NCBI RefSeq assembly: GCF_022682495.2
Contig: NC_071392.1
Location: 110,040,896 to 110,104,895, forward strand
Source of the DNA: Desmodus rotundus
Lineage: Eukaryota > Chordata > Mammalia > Chiroptera > Phyllostomidae
Length of the DNA stretch: 64,000 nucleotides
Reading direction: 5' to 3'
Below are positions 1-11,179 of the stretch, in pieces. Below the pieces are notes generated by a model. It saw only the letters and a list, made by a program, of their open reading frames with translations. It did not search any database and was not told where the DNA came from. The position numbers and the translations under genes are program-made. The stretch's first letter is position 1. Each line of letters starts with the position of its first letter.

Positions 1-121
1 ATACAAGAGAGAAAAAGAGGCAGACACAGTCGTTGAAGAGATAATGACTGAGAACTTTCTGAAACCGAGGAGAGTTAATAATCCACAAGTTCAAGAATCC
101 CAACAAACCTCAAGCAAAGCA

Positions 122-332
122 CCATAGTTTTGGACTATAAGACACACTCCCACCCCCCAATTTGGGAGGAAAAGGGGGGTGCGTCTTATAGTCCGAATGC
201 AGCTTACCTGGCTCACTGGTGGGGGGTGGGGGTTGGCGGTGGAGCAGGGTTTTTTCCCTATTTTCCTCCACTAAAACCTAGGTGCGTCTTATGGTCTGGT
301 GCATCTTATAGTCCGAAAAATACAGTAATAAT
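122..332. mobile_element. Short inverted-repeat DNA transposon (MITE-like)
   Basis: The left end carries GGACTATAAGACACAC (133-148) and the right end, read on the minus strand, carries CGGACTATAAGATGCACC (318-301). Two further inverted copies lie inside, GTGCGTCTTATAGTCCGAA near 180-198 and GTGCGTCTTATGGTC near 282-296. The GGACTATAAGACGCAC-type terminus is a motif I recall from non-autonomous vertebrate DNA transposons, but I cannot name the superfamily with confidence. It interrupts the surrounding L1. Confidence 0.6.
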
Positions 333-1545
333 AAACGCATGCTAGACATGTAGTAAAGCTGAAGAGCAAAGACCAAAGGAAAAAAAAATCTAATGAGCGT
401 TCAGAGAATAAGAGAAACTACCTTTCGAAGTAGGACAGAGTGGCATTGATCTCTGAACAGCAACAGCGGAAGCCAGGTAGTGGTGAGACGCTGCCTTCCA
501 AGGGCTAAAGAAAGTAACGACCCAACTAAAATTCCGTACTCACCAAAATGTACTTTAAGGCTAAGGCCTACATAAGTAAAGACTTTTCAGACAAACAAAA
601 ATGGAGCTTTCTGCTAGTAAAACCTCATTAAGGAAAATTCTAAAGAATACACTTCATGTAGAAGGAATAAGAATTCTGATGGAAGGCTGGAGATGAAAGA
701 AAAATGAGGAGCAAACAAACTGATAAATACATTCTCAGCTCTGCCTGAGCAGTGACTGTACAAACAATAATGCTAAGGTCTTACAGAGTTTCTCTTTTTT
801 TATTTGACAGAAACAGAATACGTGAAAACTATGGCATATATGTCAAAGCAGCTCAGAGTTACTGGTTGTCTTTAGAATTTGGTAAATTAAATATTCCTGT
901 TGTAATTTCAAGGACAGTAGTAAAAAAAATAAAATAAAAACAAAGTATAATCTCCAAACTGGTGGAGAGGGGAGATACAATTAAAATGAATCTACAATAG
1001 CACAGAAAGAATAGAAAAAGTAACATAGAAAAGATGAAATAAAGAGAAAGCATGAAATAAACTGGTGGATTTACATTGCTATACATCAAAAATTATATTA
1101 AATATCAAGAGTAAGTGCTCCAGTGAAAAGACAAAGAGTGGTAGCTTAGATTTGAAAAATCCAACTCTATGTGGTTTATAAGAGGCACACAAGAAACAAA
1201 AAGACATAAAAAGGTTGAGAGGAAAGAAATGAAATAAAATACAACTTGCAAAAGAATAGTGACGTGACTATATTAACATAAAATAAAACAGACTTTATCA
1301 ATGAAAGTATTGCTAGACATAAACAGGACTCTCTCTGTATGATAGTACATGTTTTAATTTACCAGAACATATAGCTATTTTAATTTTCTGCACACCTAAC
1401 AACATAGGTTTGAAATGTACAAACAACAATTCATAGAGCTGTGAGGAGAAACATACAAATTCAGGTCATCATGGAAGATTCAATACATCTCTCTCAGTAT
1501 TTGACAAAACACGAAGACAAAGAGTCAGTATGGATATAGAAGCTG

Positions 1546-1997
1546 TATTTACCAGGTCGAGGCAGGTAAGCTGCAGTAACAAACGGGTCCGAAGTTGTGA
1601 AGGCTTAATACAACACAGGTTTATTTCTCACTTACGCAGAGGCCAGGGGAATCGGACAATGGCCGGGGCTGTTCTCCTCCATGCAGTGACCCAGGGATCG
1701 AGGTTCTCTGGTCACATATTTCTGCCACTTCATCTCGTGCTTTCCACAGGTGCTTCTCAAGAAGAGAAAGTGTGAAGGTAGCACAGGCTTTAAATGACTC
1801 GGCCCAGAAGTTACACATCTCACTTCTATTCACATCTCTTAAGCTGGAACTGGTTACATGGTACTAAGGGTACTAAGAAGTGTAGTTTACCTATGTCCCC
1901 AGAACCAGCTAGGAGTGAGCATTTGCAATCTCTACTCACTGGATTTCAACAAAACAATGAACAAGAAAATAAGAAAAAAGAGAGAGGAAGAGAGAAA
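1546..1997. repeat. Unassigned interspersed repeat inside L1
   Basis: L1-like sequence stops after ATATAGAAGCTGTATT and resumes with a match to the ...CTTGACTTAATGGACAT... stretch near 2010. The block between contains GGTTTATTTCTCACTTACGC and ATGCAGTGACCCAGGGATCG phrases that I recall from a widespread mammalian interspersed repeat, in the orientation that puts the AATAAA-like end on the minus strand. The family is not certain. Confidence 0.45.
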
Positions 1998-3123
1998 ACA
2001 ATGAATACACTTGACTTAATGGACATAGATGGATAACTCTGCACCCGACAACTTATTTTCAAGCACATGAGGCAATTTACAACATTTTATAACCTGTCTA
2101 TAAAGCCAGTCTTACCAAATTGTGAAGAATCCAAATCACATACAGCATATTGTCTAAATTGCTATTCTTTATAGCTAAAATATAAATTAATAATGAGATA
2201 ATTCAAAATTTTCCATATGCTAGGGAATTTAAAAATATACATCTAAATAACCCATGGGTTAAAGAAGAACTCATAAAGGAAGCAAGAAAATATTTTGAAT
2301 CAATATAAAACAAAGAAAATTCATATTTGTAGGTGTAGGTAAATCAGTAAGCAGAAGGAAATTTATAGTCTTGAATGCCTGTGTCAGAGAAGAAGCTGAA
2401 AACTGATAAACTAAACCTCTACCTTACGAAGCTGGAAAAAGAATGTCGGAACAAATCTAATGCAAGTAGGAAAAAGTAAGTAATGAAAGCAGGAACAGAA
2501 AATAATAAAATAAGAAAGCAAAAATTAAACCAGAGCTAATCCGACAAAGCCAAAATTTGGTTCTTTGAATAGACTGTGAAATTGACAGGCCCTGGAATAA
2601 AATTGGTCTAGAGAAAAACGGAAATGGCACAAAAAAGCCAATATTAGAAATAAAAAGTGAGACATCCCTACAGATGCTGCCAACATTACAGAAAACAGGA
2701 TATTTTGAACAACTTTAAGTCAATACATTTGAAAATTTAAATGAAATGGACAACATCCTAGAAAGGTATAATATACAAATTTTGACTCAAGACAAAACAA
2801 AAGAACTAAATAATCGTCTAACAATTAAGGACATTGAAATGCCCATACTCTGGACGGGTTCACTGGCAAGTTCCAGCATTCAAAGAGACACAATTATAGT
2901 CCTGACAATCGCTTCCAGAAGATAGAAAAAAGAGGAAGTAATCCCCAATTCATTTTATGAAGCTAGCATAAACTGCATTCCAAAATAGGATAAAGACACG
3001 GCAAAAAAAAATTTAGAGAAAAAGAAAGGAAGAAAGAAAAAAAATTACAGGCCAATCAGAAACATAAGTGAACTATCCTTTCTAAAGTGTTAACGACAAA
3101 AACCCATCGATCTATAAAAGGGA

Positions 3124-3546
3124 ATGAAAGGACAAAGCCAGCCCCGTTTGCTACCTGCACCATTTGCCTAGCAGGCCTATGACCTTGTTGAACAGGACTA
3201 TCATTTTACTCTTCTGAGTTTTTGTCCCCAGGATTGGAAATTACTGGAAAGCAAGAACTGAACTAGTTCCCTACAGCCACAGGCAGAAGATAACATCGCA
3301 ACAAGCTAGAGTCTCCAGTTACAACAGCCCAGGGGCCACACAGCAGGGCCCACCCCGCCCCACTCTTTTTAATCCAATTACAATCCAATTGAAGCTCAAA
3401 GCCCCCGCCCCTCAATGCTGGTGTATCTCTACATCTTGCCCCTCTCCTTCCTTGGAGAGTGAATAAAAACTTAGTTCTCTACACTTTCTTCCCTTTGTCA
3501 ATTCTTTCATAGCCCCCATCACCAACCACCCCAACCGGATACCACA
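3124..3546 (+). mobile_element. Probable solo LTR of an endogenous retrovirus
   Basis: About 423 bp starting TG and ending CA, inserted between collinear parts of the surrounding L1. It is GC-richer than the L1 and has an AATAAA at 3462-3467, about 80 bp from its end, as expected for an R-U5 arrangement. No internal retroviral genes are seen. No clean target duplication could be found, so the exact ends are uncertain. It is an old, non-coding remnant. Confidence 0.5.
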
Positions 3547-3948
3547 ACTAAAATGGGCCAATCCCAGGAACCCAAGGTTGATTTTAACATTAGAAAATCT
3601 ATTCATGTAATTCAGCACATAAACTTGTTCAAGGACAAAAAAACAACATGCAAAAGAACTTCTGATAAAAATTTGATATTTATTCATGATTTTCAAACTA
3701 AAAAAATAATGTGAAAAATTAGGAGCAGAAGGTAATTTCTGTAGTTTGATAAAGACTACGTCTGCATAGTCAAATTAAAGGTAAAATATTGCAAACTTTT
3801 CCTTTCGTGATCAGACACAAGTCAGGGATGCACACCGCACCTATTTTACTCAGCATTTTATTGGAGGTCTTACCAGTGCAGTAAAGCATGAGAAAGAAAT
3901 AAAAGAGATAAGATTTGGAGAAGAAATAAAACAATCATCTTTCAAAGG

Positions 3949-4760
3949 TGTAGACAAAAAAGGGGTTTTACAGAAAGTAACCTTATAGGGTGATCTGATC
4001 ATAAATTCCTAAGTGGGTAGGTCATGGTAGGCAGTCATGCCTCAGGCATATTTTTACATCTTTAGCAAAAAATTGCCTTCCCTTTAAGCAAGCCCTGTCC
4101 ATTGTTCTTGTGTGTGGAGGTTAACAACCCTTTAAAAGGCCAGCATACGCCCACTCGAATCTCCTTTTCCAGTGAACGTTCTTTTTCTTAAACTCTAAGG
4201 GTCTCTGCGAGACTCGCAACCAGGGGAGCAGTGGGCAGTGGCAGGTCGTCCTGTGCCAGCCCCCTGAACTTCTATGAGGTCCCCTTTTCTCTGACTCTCT
4301 AGTGAGCTAATGGCAGCCCCACCTTGGCTCACTTTCCCCCCTGCTTCCAGAGAGCCAAGTCAGGGCATGATGTAGGCTCTCTCCTCAGCTTCTTCTGTCC
4401 TAGCCCCTTCCTTGTTTCACTGTCCCCAGCTTTAATAAACATGCTCTCAAATAAGTAAATAAATAAATGACAAGATGCCGGAGTAATTCTCTTTTTCAGA
4501 CCCCTGGGAAGCAACCGCCCTCAAGAAAGCACAGAATCTCGTTAACTATCTCAGAATCCAACCCCCACCTTGCTTTTCCCCTGACTCTTGGTAATTTTCC
4601 TTATATTCCCTCCTTAATCCGGATGCATAAAAAAAGCTGCAAAACTGTCACTCTCCCAAGCATCTGAAATCTTGCTTCCCAGCAACCATTGTCAGTTTGG
4701 GCTCAAATAAACACTAATAAAAATTCTCGACAAGTTTGAACACGTGTCTTATGTCAACAA
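3949..4760 (+). mobile_element. Second LTR-like block within the same L1
   Basis: Another block between L1 segments, TG at its left and CA at its right, with several AATAAA signals (4435, 4707 and 4718 regions) and a TTTAAAAGGCC TATA-like stretch near 4131. It contains no open frame of interest. It may be one long LTR or two overlapping shorter elements; I cannot decide from the sequence alone. Confidence 0.4.
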
Positions 4761-4827
4761 CAGTGATATAATTATGCATAGAGAAACCTCAAAACATCAA
4801 CAACTATGTTATTTAAATTAACGGGAA

Positions 4828-5060
4828 CCCTGGCTGGGCGGGTCACTTGGTGGGAGTACCGTCCCGTCCCATACACCAAAAGTTTGCAGGTTTGATTCCT
4901 GCTCTGGGCAAAAACCTAGGTTGCGGGTCTGGTCTCTGGTCAGGGCGCTTGAGGGGAGCAACTGATCAATGTTTCTCACACTGATACCTCCCTCTTCCCC
5001 CACCCTTTCCTCCCTCTCTGAAATCAGTGACATATTCTCGGGTGAGGATTAAATATAATA
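4828..5060 (+). repeat. Ves-type SINE, diverged
   Basis: CCTGGCTGGGCGGGTCACTTGG head, B-box-like GGTTTGATTCCTGCT, GGTTGCGGGTCTGGTC and the CAACTGATCAATGTTTCTC tail region identify a bat tRNA-derived SINE. It sits inside the old L1. Confidence 0.75.
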
Positions 5061-5155
5061 ATAATAACAGGAAACTTTAGCATTTTCATTAGATACAAAA
5101 GAAATATACTAAAAGCATGTTTCTATACAACAACGCACTGAATTACTGGATGAAG

Positions 5156-6035
5156 CTGCTGAAGGCACGTTTTGCACTTGGGACAAGAAGCTGTTCTAAA
5201 TGTTCAGAGATGAACCTGTGGGAAAAGGCTACCTCATGCGTGAGTGAGCTAGCTCCCTGTTACTGGGAAGGTTCAAGCAGGGCCCAAACGGGCCGTGTCC
5301 AGGGGTGCTGGAGGAAGAACTTGGGCCCAGAACGACAGGGTAGGCCCGCCCAGGGCGGACCGCAGCTCTTCTTACACTCAGCCCGGAGGTGGCCTTTCTC
5401 CTCCAAAGTCAACTTAATTCCTCCGGTAAACCAGTAAAGTGAGCCAGGATTTATGGCTCCGGGAAATGTTTGTAACAATCCCTAATCTTATCGGGGAAGA
5501 CTCCCCTCTCCCAGGCCCTGCTTTCAGAGAAAACCCATAACCGCTCTCTCTCTTCCTCTTTCCCCTGCCCTGCCCCACCAGACTTATCTTCCCAGTTCAG
5601 GTTCTCTGGCAGAGCAACAGCTTCCCGAGAGCACTGGGCGTGGGGCTGGGGGCTTCTCCGCAAGCACAGAGGATAAAGGTCACTCTGCTCCAAGGCTTCC
5701 TATTGCTGAGTGTTGTTTTTCTTCACCACCACAGCCTGCTTTTACAAAGGCAAACCCTCCCTTGTGAACAGTGCCACACCGAACATTTACTAGGTGCCCC
5801 GCACTGGGCTAAGAGCTTTATGTGTTTCTCTCGGCCAAGTCCCCCATCCACCACCATGCGGTAGGGTCTGTTACTAGTTCCTTGGGGCAGGCGGTACGTG
5901 GGGACCTGGGACTGGAACATTCTCAGTTCAGACCCCGCATTCCGAAACGCCATGCTACCTGGTTCAGTTTGGTTAACGTTTTATAAATGTTCTTCCAGTG
6001 AAATTTTACATTGTCCCTTAGGGCACAACATGGAA
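5156..6035. other. GC-richer intergenic DNA, nothing assigned
   Basis: I see no splice-bounded exon or repeat I can name here. Open frames on both strands are short, lack family resemblance and overlap one another. Confidence 0.5.
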
Positions 6036-6235
6036 AAGCAGAGCTGCTTTCTGTGGAGTCGGACAGCCTTCACTTTTCAGCTGTGTGACCTGGGGCCTGG
6101 GTTTTCTCACTTGCAGAATGGGCTAATAGGCATTCCTCCTTTCTCAGGATTATTATGAGGGTTAAATGAGATGGTGCACGTAAGGGCGCATCACACAGGG
6201 GGTGCTCCATCCATGCTGGCTGTGGTTGTTGGCAG
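6036..6235 (+). repeat. MIR-type SINE
   Basis: Shows the MIR order: GTGTGACCTGGGGC, TTTTCTCACTTGCAGAATGGG, then ATTATTATGAGGGTTAAATGAG. Diverged, no target duplication visible. Confidence 0.75.
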
Positions 6236-6639
6236 TCTCTGGGGTCTGGATCCTCAACACGGCGGAGCTGGAGCCATAGCCTTGGGAAGATGCTGCGACC
6301 CAGGGGCTGAGGCAGCCCGGACCCCGCCAGGGAGACTGGCTCTACTTGCAGCTGGCGTATTGTGGGCAGATGCAGAGAGGCGAGGCAGCTAATAAATATG
6401 TCAGTTTCCAGGATGTCCCTGCTATGGGGCCCCTGCTCTGACAGGCGTCACAGGGTGGCTGAGGTCCAACTGGCAGCAGACCCACATATTGGCTGAGCGG
6501 CTAGATAACTCTGTAATGAACTGTCCCTCAAGCTGGAGGCATTAACCTTGCTGCCCCCACTCCCCAGGCCTGGGTTCTGGGGTTAACCCTTCCCTTACTA
6601 GTCCTAGGGAAGCTGAGAGCACAGTTTGTGTGATGGAGG

Positions 6640-7170
6640 GCTGTATTGATTATCTATTGCCACCTAACCAACCACCCCCAAACTCAGCAGCTGGAAATAG
6701 CAAATATTAGCTCTCAGCTTCTGTGGGGCAGGGATCTGAAACTTCTGACTCAAGGTTTTTCGGGAGGTTGCAAGCAAGGTGTCGGCCTTGGTGTCAGTCA
6801 TCTCTCAAGGCTTGCCTGAGGGTGGGGGGATCAGACTCCAGATTCACTCACATGGCTGTTGGCAGGCCTCCCTCCCAAGACCCATTCCGAAGCTCCCTCA
6901 CTTCGGCCTTGCCACAAGGCCACCTCTTGTCAAAGCGGCTGGCCTTCCCCAGCGTGAGCAAGGAAGGGAGAGCAAGAGGCGCACCCAATATGGAAGACAC
7001 AGTCCTTTTATAACCCAACCTCTTCACCCATCACTGCTGACAGATTCTGTTTTTTCACTGCAAGTCACTAAGTCCAGTCCACACTCAGGAGGGAATTAAT
7101 TACACCGGGTGTGAGAAACAGGAGGAGTAGGGGATCACTAGGGACATCTCAGGGGCTGCCTGCTTTGGGG
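6640..7170 (-). repeat. MLT1/MaLR-type LTR, antisense
   Basis: ATCTATTGCCACCTAACCAACC, ...CTCTCAGCTTCTGTGGGGCAGG, GGTGTCGGCCTTGGTGTCAG and CCACACTCAGGAGGGAATTA follow the order of a common mammalian MaLR-like LTR read in reverse. The repeat accounts for the short open frames here. Confidence 0.5.
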
Positions 7171-7289
7171 GCCTGTTCCTGGGACCCACACAGAGATCTG
7201 AGGTCAGCTCACCTTCAGGTGTACCTGCCCAGAGAGCCAGGAGTTGGCCTCAACTCCTCATTCGATCTTTCGCCAAGCTCTGTGGATTC

Positions 7290-7955
7290 AAAAACCCAAA
7301 TAGCTCTCAAGTCTGACCACTTGCTTTCTCTTGACTCTCACGGATCCTGCCAGGCTCCCAGTGTGTTGTGCCCAGGGACACCACCTGTCCCTTCTGTCCA
7401 TCCCCTGAGTCTTCCTAATAGTAGTCAGAGGAGTCTTTTCAGATCGGGCACTGTCTTTCCTGAAAACCCTCCTGAGGCTTTCCACATTCTCAGCGTGCAG
7501 ACCCAAGTTCTCTCCACGGACGAGTTTCTGCAAGGTCTGGCTCATGCCAAACATGGATCTCACCTCCCAACCGCACTGTCTCCTTTCAGGGCCTCGAGCA
7601 TGCCTTGCACCCTCCTGGCACAGATTTTGCACATGCTGTTCCTCTTCCAGGAATGCTTTTCTTGTCCCCTTCACCTAGGTGACCCCTCATCACCCTTTGG
7701 ATCTTGGCTCAAGAGTCACTTCCTTGAACAAGCTGTCCCCATCCAACTCTGCTTTGGTTCCAGTCTCTTGTCTGGAACTCGTCTTCACGTCATAGCACTT
7801 TGCAGGGCACACTGTTCCTTCTTACCTGATCGGCCACTGTTTGTGCCCCCCGCCCTAAGGCCCTCAGTGCCGTAAGGCCAGGCGCTGGATCTGGTTTTGC
7901 CAGCTGCATCCATAGCACTTAGCACCAGCGGGTGCTTAAGAAATATCTGCTGACT
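7290..7955 (+). repeat. L2 LINE 3' part
   Basis: Contains the L2 succession: CTGCCAGGCTCC, CCCTCCTGAGGCTTTCCACA, CAAGGTCTGGCTCATGCC, AGGAATGCTTTTCTTG, GTGACCCCTCATCACC, and the terminal GGTGCTTAAGAAATATCTGCTGA. The 254-residue open frame at 7111-7875 is a chance frame through this repeat. Confidence 0.75.
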
Positions 7956-8129
7956 TTTTTAAAAATTAAAATCCTTGTGCAGATGATAAAACTACAACCT
8001 AAAAAACCATAAATTCCTTAGAATTACAGATCTCCAGGGCTTAAAGGGGGCTCAGAACCCAGCCAGCCAAACTTCTTGTTTTTGGAAGAGGAAACTGAGG
8101 CTCACAGACAAGGAAGGACTTTCTGGGCT

Positions 8130-10285
8130 GTAGAGCAAATGAGAACAGAGAGGAGAAGCCAGGCTCCTGGCGACCCCTCACCTGCCACTTCCCATCTGTC
8201 AGAAGCCCCATCGCCTTCTCTCACCACCCAAAGTTCATTCACCACTGGCACTTGCAAATGCTAACTGATACTTCCATCAGCCCTAAGAGTCTGGAAACCT
8301 CTGGCAAAGCCTCCTTTCTAGTAAATTCTTTTCCTAGTTTAGGAACTACTGAAAAATGCATGACCGGTCCTGACAACAGCCATTTCAGTCTGAGTCAAGA
8401 ACCAGCTCTGCTTTTGAAAAGTCTCCATGTTGGGTTCCTCCCTAGGCCATTGGAGCTGGCAGGGACCTGAGAGGATGGGCCAATTCCAGAAGAAACCGAG
8501 GCCAGAGAAGGCCAGAGACCTTCCCAAGACCACAGGGGGAATCGGCTACAGGGCAGGGACCAGAACCCAGAGCACCCTGGCCTCCCCACTCTCAGGCCAG
8601 TGCTCCCGTCTCTACGGCTGCCTTCAGGGGGCCAGACTAGATTAACCTGAAGGCACCTGTAAGCTCTGATCCGAGGCTCACAGATCCTTCTTAGAAACGG
8701 GGATCCTTCCTCGGACTACAGTCAGCTTTGCAGACTCCTGTCACAGGTCCTCTGCGGAGAATAGCCCTCGACTTGCAAAAGTGGCCAACTAGCATTTCAA
8801 AACAAACAAAAGGAGCAAACTAACTGGTACTGCAAAAACAAGCCGGCATTTGAAAAATTCCCGACTGCTATTCAAATTGTGTGCCAACATTTAAAAAAAT
8901 TGAGAGGTTTTATGTACAAATCCAGGTTTCCACCTTCTCATAGGAAAATCAGACAACCTGGCAGCACTGGCCCCGCCTCCTGGCGTGCCAACCCTTGGCT
9001 GAACCACAGAGCAGTTGTCACCCACTCGCCTGCCCACAGCTGCCCAAACGCCCTCTGTCCGTGGCTTCCCCAGGCCATGAAAGCAACTGAGTTTGCAGCA
9101 TCTATTCCAGTGGACTTGAGAATCCCCTCTGCAACCTGTTCCCCCAGGTAAGCGGTCCCAGAGGGTCTGTTTAATGCTCCGGGGGCAGGGAGCTCGCTAG
9201 CGGTGTGTTCCGAGGCTGGCAGATACAAGGTGGTAGTGAGGGAGAGCCTGATTGGAGTCACGGTGTACCTGCAGCCATGGATAACAGGCCATGCTATCCT
9301 GTAGTTCCAGAGCCTAATAAACTTTACTTGCCTCATAACTGGGACTCTCCATGCTTGTTTTGGCGGGGGCAGGTAACAAAGCCACTCTTGGGAATGACTT
9401 CACAGACATCTAGGCCATCGAAACGAAATCCAGATGCCATTGCACTCCAGGCAAGCCACGGGCCAGGTCTGGATGGTCCTTTTGAAGTTTCAAAGCCAGT
9501 CACCACCGGTATCAAAAAAAAAGGGTTGGAGGTCCATCTTTGGGTTCTTGAGCAATGATGGCTCTCAAATTGCCTTCCTGGGACCTTGCCAGGAGTTGTC
9601 ACTGCCACCCACGTTTCACAATCTAGGAGAGGAGGTGGGGGGAGGGGTCTTCTAGCCATGGTAGGCCGCTGAGCACTTCATCAACAGGCGGCCTAGGGAA
9701 TCTGCGCAGATACTCTTAATAGAGTTCTTGGCAAGCTTCAGACTCTGGAACTTTAAAATAGCAATGGCTCTGGTCCCACCACACTTATCAGTAGTCATAT
9801 ATCAATGCCAGCAGAAATATTAGAGTCCAGGACTATTAGCTCCGGGAGGGGCCTCGGATGTTTCAGCTTGTCCAACTCTCTACCTTCATCGCAAAGCTCC
9901 CTACGGTTCCCCAGACAAGAAGGGTCAGCCAGCCTTGTGGGGCACCTGATGTCCCTGACACTGAGTCAGAAACCCTCCCCTTAAAACTCCCATCTCCTGC
10001 CCTCAAAGTAAAAACACCCCCGTCTTCAGCTATAGCCTGTGAGCACCGCACACTTGCCCTCCCCTCGTCTGCAGACTAAAGCACTCCAGGCCATCGACTC
10101 CTTCCTGGGAGGCCTTGATGTGGGGGTCTGGCCTCCCTCCTGCAATCAGCCAGTGTCCCTCTTTGGCATGTTCACCACAGTGTGACTTTAAGAGGACATA
10201 GGTCTTGCTCCAGGACCTCCGCAGAAGAAAGGCTGAGCGAGCCCAGCTGTGTCACATTCTAGGCTCACATGCCCAGACTTCACAC
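8130..10285. other. Intergenic DNA, mostly unassigned
   Basis: Two short stretches (8030-8130 and 8460-8620) have the GAGGAAACTGAGGC / CAAGACCACAGGG style of very old MIR- or CR1-like repeats. The rest has no identifiable gene, and open frames on both strands are overlapping and unconvincing. Confidence 0.5.
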
Positions 10286-10289
10286 AGAT

Positions 10290-10530
10290 TGCGTCATGTC
10301 AGCAAACAGATGTTATTTATTTAACAAATACTTACTTAGCTCAGCTTACTTTAACAATATGAATTCATTAAATCCCCGTGAACTCTGAGAGAGAGCCCAT
10401 TATTCTCATCCCTGGTGTACAGATGATGAAAGCAAGACACAGGCAAGTGGGGTCACTTGGCCAAAGTGCCAGTTAAGTGAGGAGACCGGGACTCGAACTC
10501 AGATGATCGGAGTCTGGAGTTGGTGCCGTG
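10290..10530 (-). repeat. MIR-type SINE, antisense
   Basis: CATTATTCTCATCCCTGGTG, ACAGATGATGAAAGCAAGAC, GGTCACTTGGCCAAAGTGCC and GACTCGAACTCAGATGATCG are the reversed MIR landmarks. Confidence 0.7.
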
Positions 10531-11179
10531 ACCTGTGCTGCCTCTCCATGTGGTTGTGAGTGTTAAACATGGGGATGGAGGCTTCCGGGGAGATCTGCAA
10601 ATACTAAGTCTTCCTGGTAAGTCAGCCCTGTCCTGAGGTGTGAATTGACTTCTCTGCAGTGAAGTTGGAGCTTCAGCTGAGCTCCAAATTTCAAATGACC
10701 ATGGTGGGAAATACGTAGAGACCTCATGAATTCCTAGCCCAACAATCCAAGTCACCATGGTCTCTGCTTGGCTGAAGTGCGCATGACATTAATCCAAACA
10801 TAGGCAAATTCTTTCTTTTAAAGGGTCAGATAGTAAACATGTTGGGAAAGGCAGTCAGTCGTAGGCAGCCCGGTGACCCTTGCACAGTTGCACAAGAGCG
10901 CACCTGGGCCCTGAACCATTTCCTTACAGCCCTCACTGCCTGTGCTGGTGTATCACCTCGTTCAGAAACGTCTCCCCCACCAAGAGGCTTGATGTGTATG
11001 CTTCTGCGCTCTGCTTAAGCGTGTGCATCCTACGGCACCTGGCCCACCCTGCTGCGGTATCCGCTCCCAGCAGGAGGAAACAGGTCTCCCGCTGCAGCAC
11101 AAGAGGGGTGTGTCTATGTGAGCCACGTCTTTCTTGGTGACTTCGACACCCAAAGCCACGCCCTTTAAATATCTCATTA
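10531..11179. other. Intergenic DNA, nothing assigned
   Basis: No repeat or exon that I can support. Confidence 0.5.

Larger units (their letters stand above)
1..5155 (+). mobile_element. Ancient L1 (L1M/HAL1-like), split into pieces by later insertions
   Basis: Segments about 1-121, 333-1545, 1998-3123, 3550-3948 and 4762-5155 read as successive parts of one decayed plus-strand L1. Recognisable marks are the ...TTTTCAGACAAACAAAAATG... region near 585, the reverse-transcriptase-region phrase TCAGAAAATC-like at 3590-3605 preceded by a CCCAGGAA..CAAGG form, and ATACAAAAGAAATATACTAAAAG near 5092. It has no intact frame. The pieces stay collinear with the L1 consensus order across each interruption, which is the evidence that the intervening blocks are insertions. 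Family assignment is from memory. Confidence 0.65.

Noticed and set aside
7111..7875. Longest open frame of the window (254 codons, plus strand)
   Set aside because: It runs through an LTR-like piece and an L2 repeat, has no recognisable domain and no exon signals; its amino-acid content is that of translated L2.
5156..10290. GC-richer region as a promoter CpG island
   Set aside because: CpG pairs are sparse and scattered, and no first exon or conserved core promoter is apparent.
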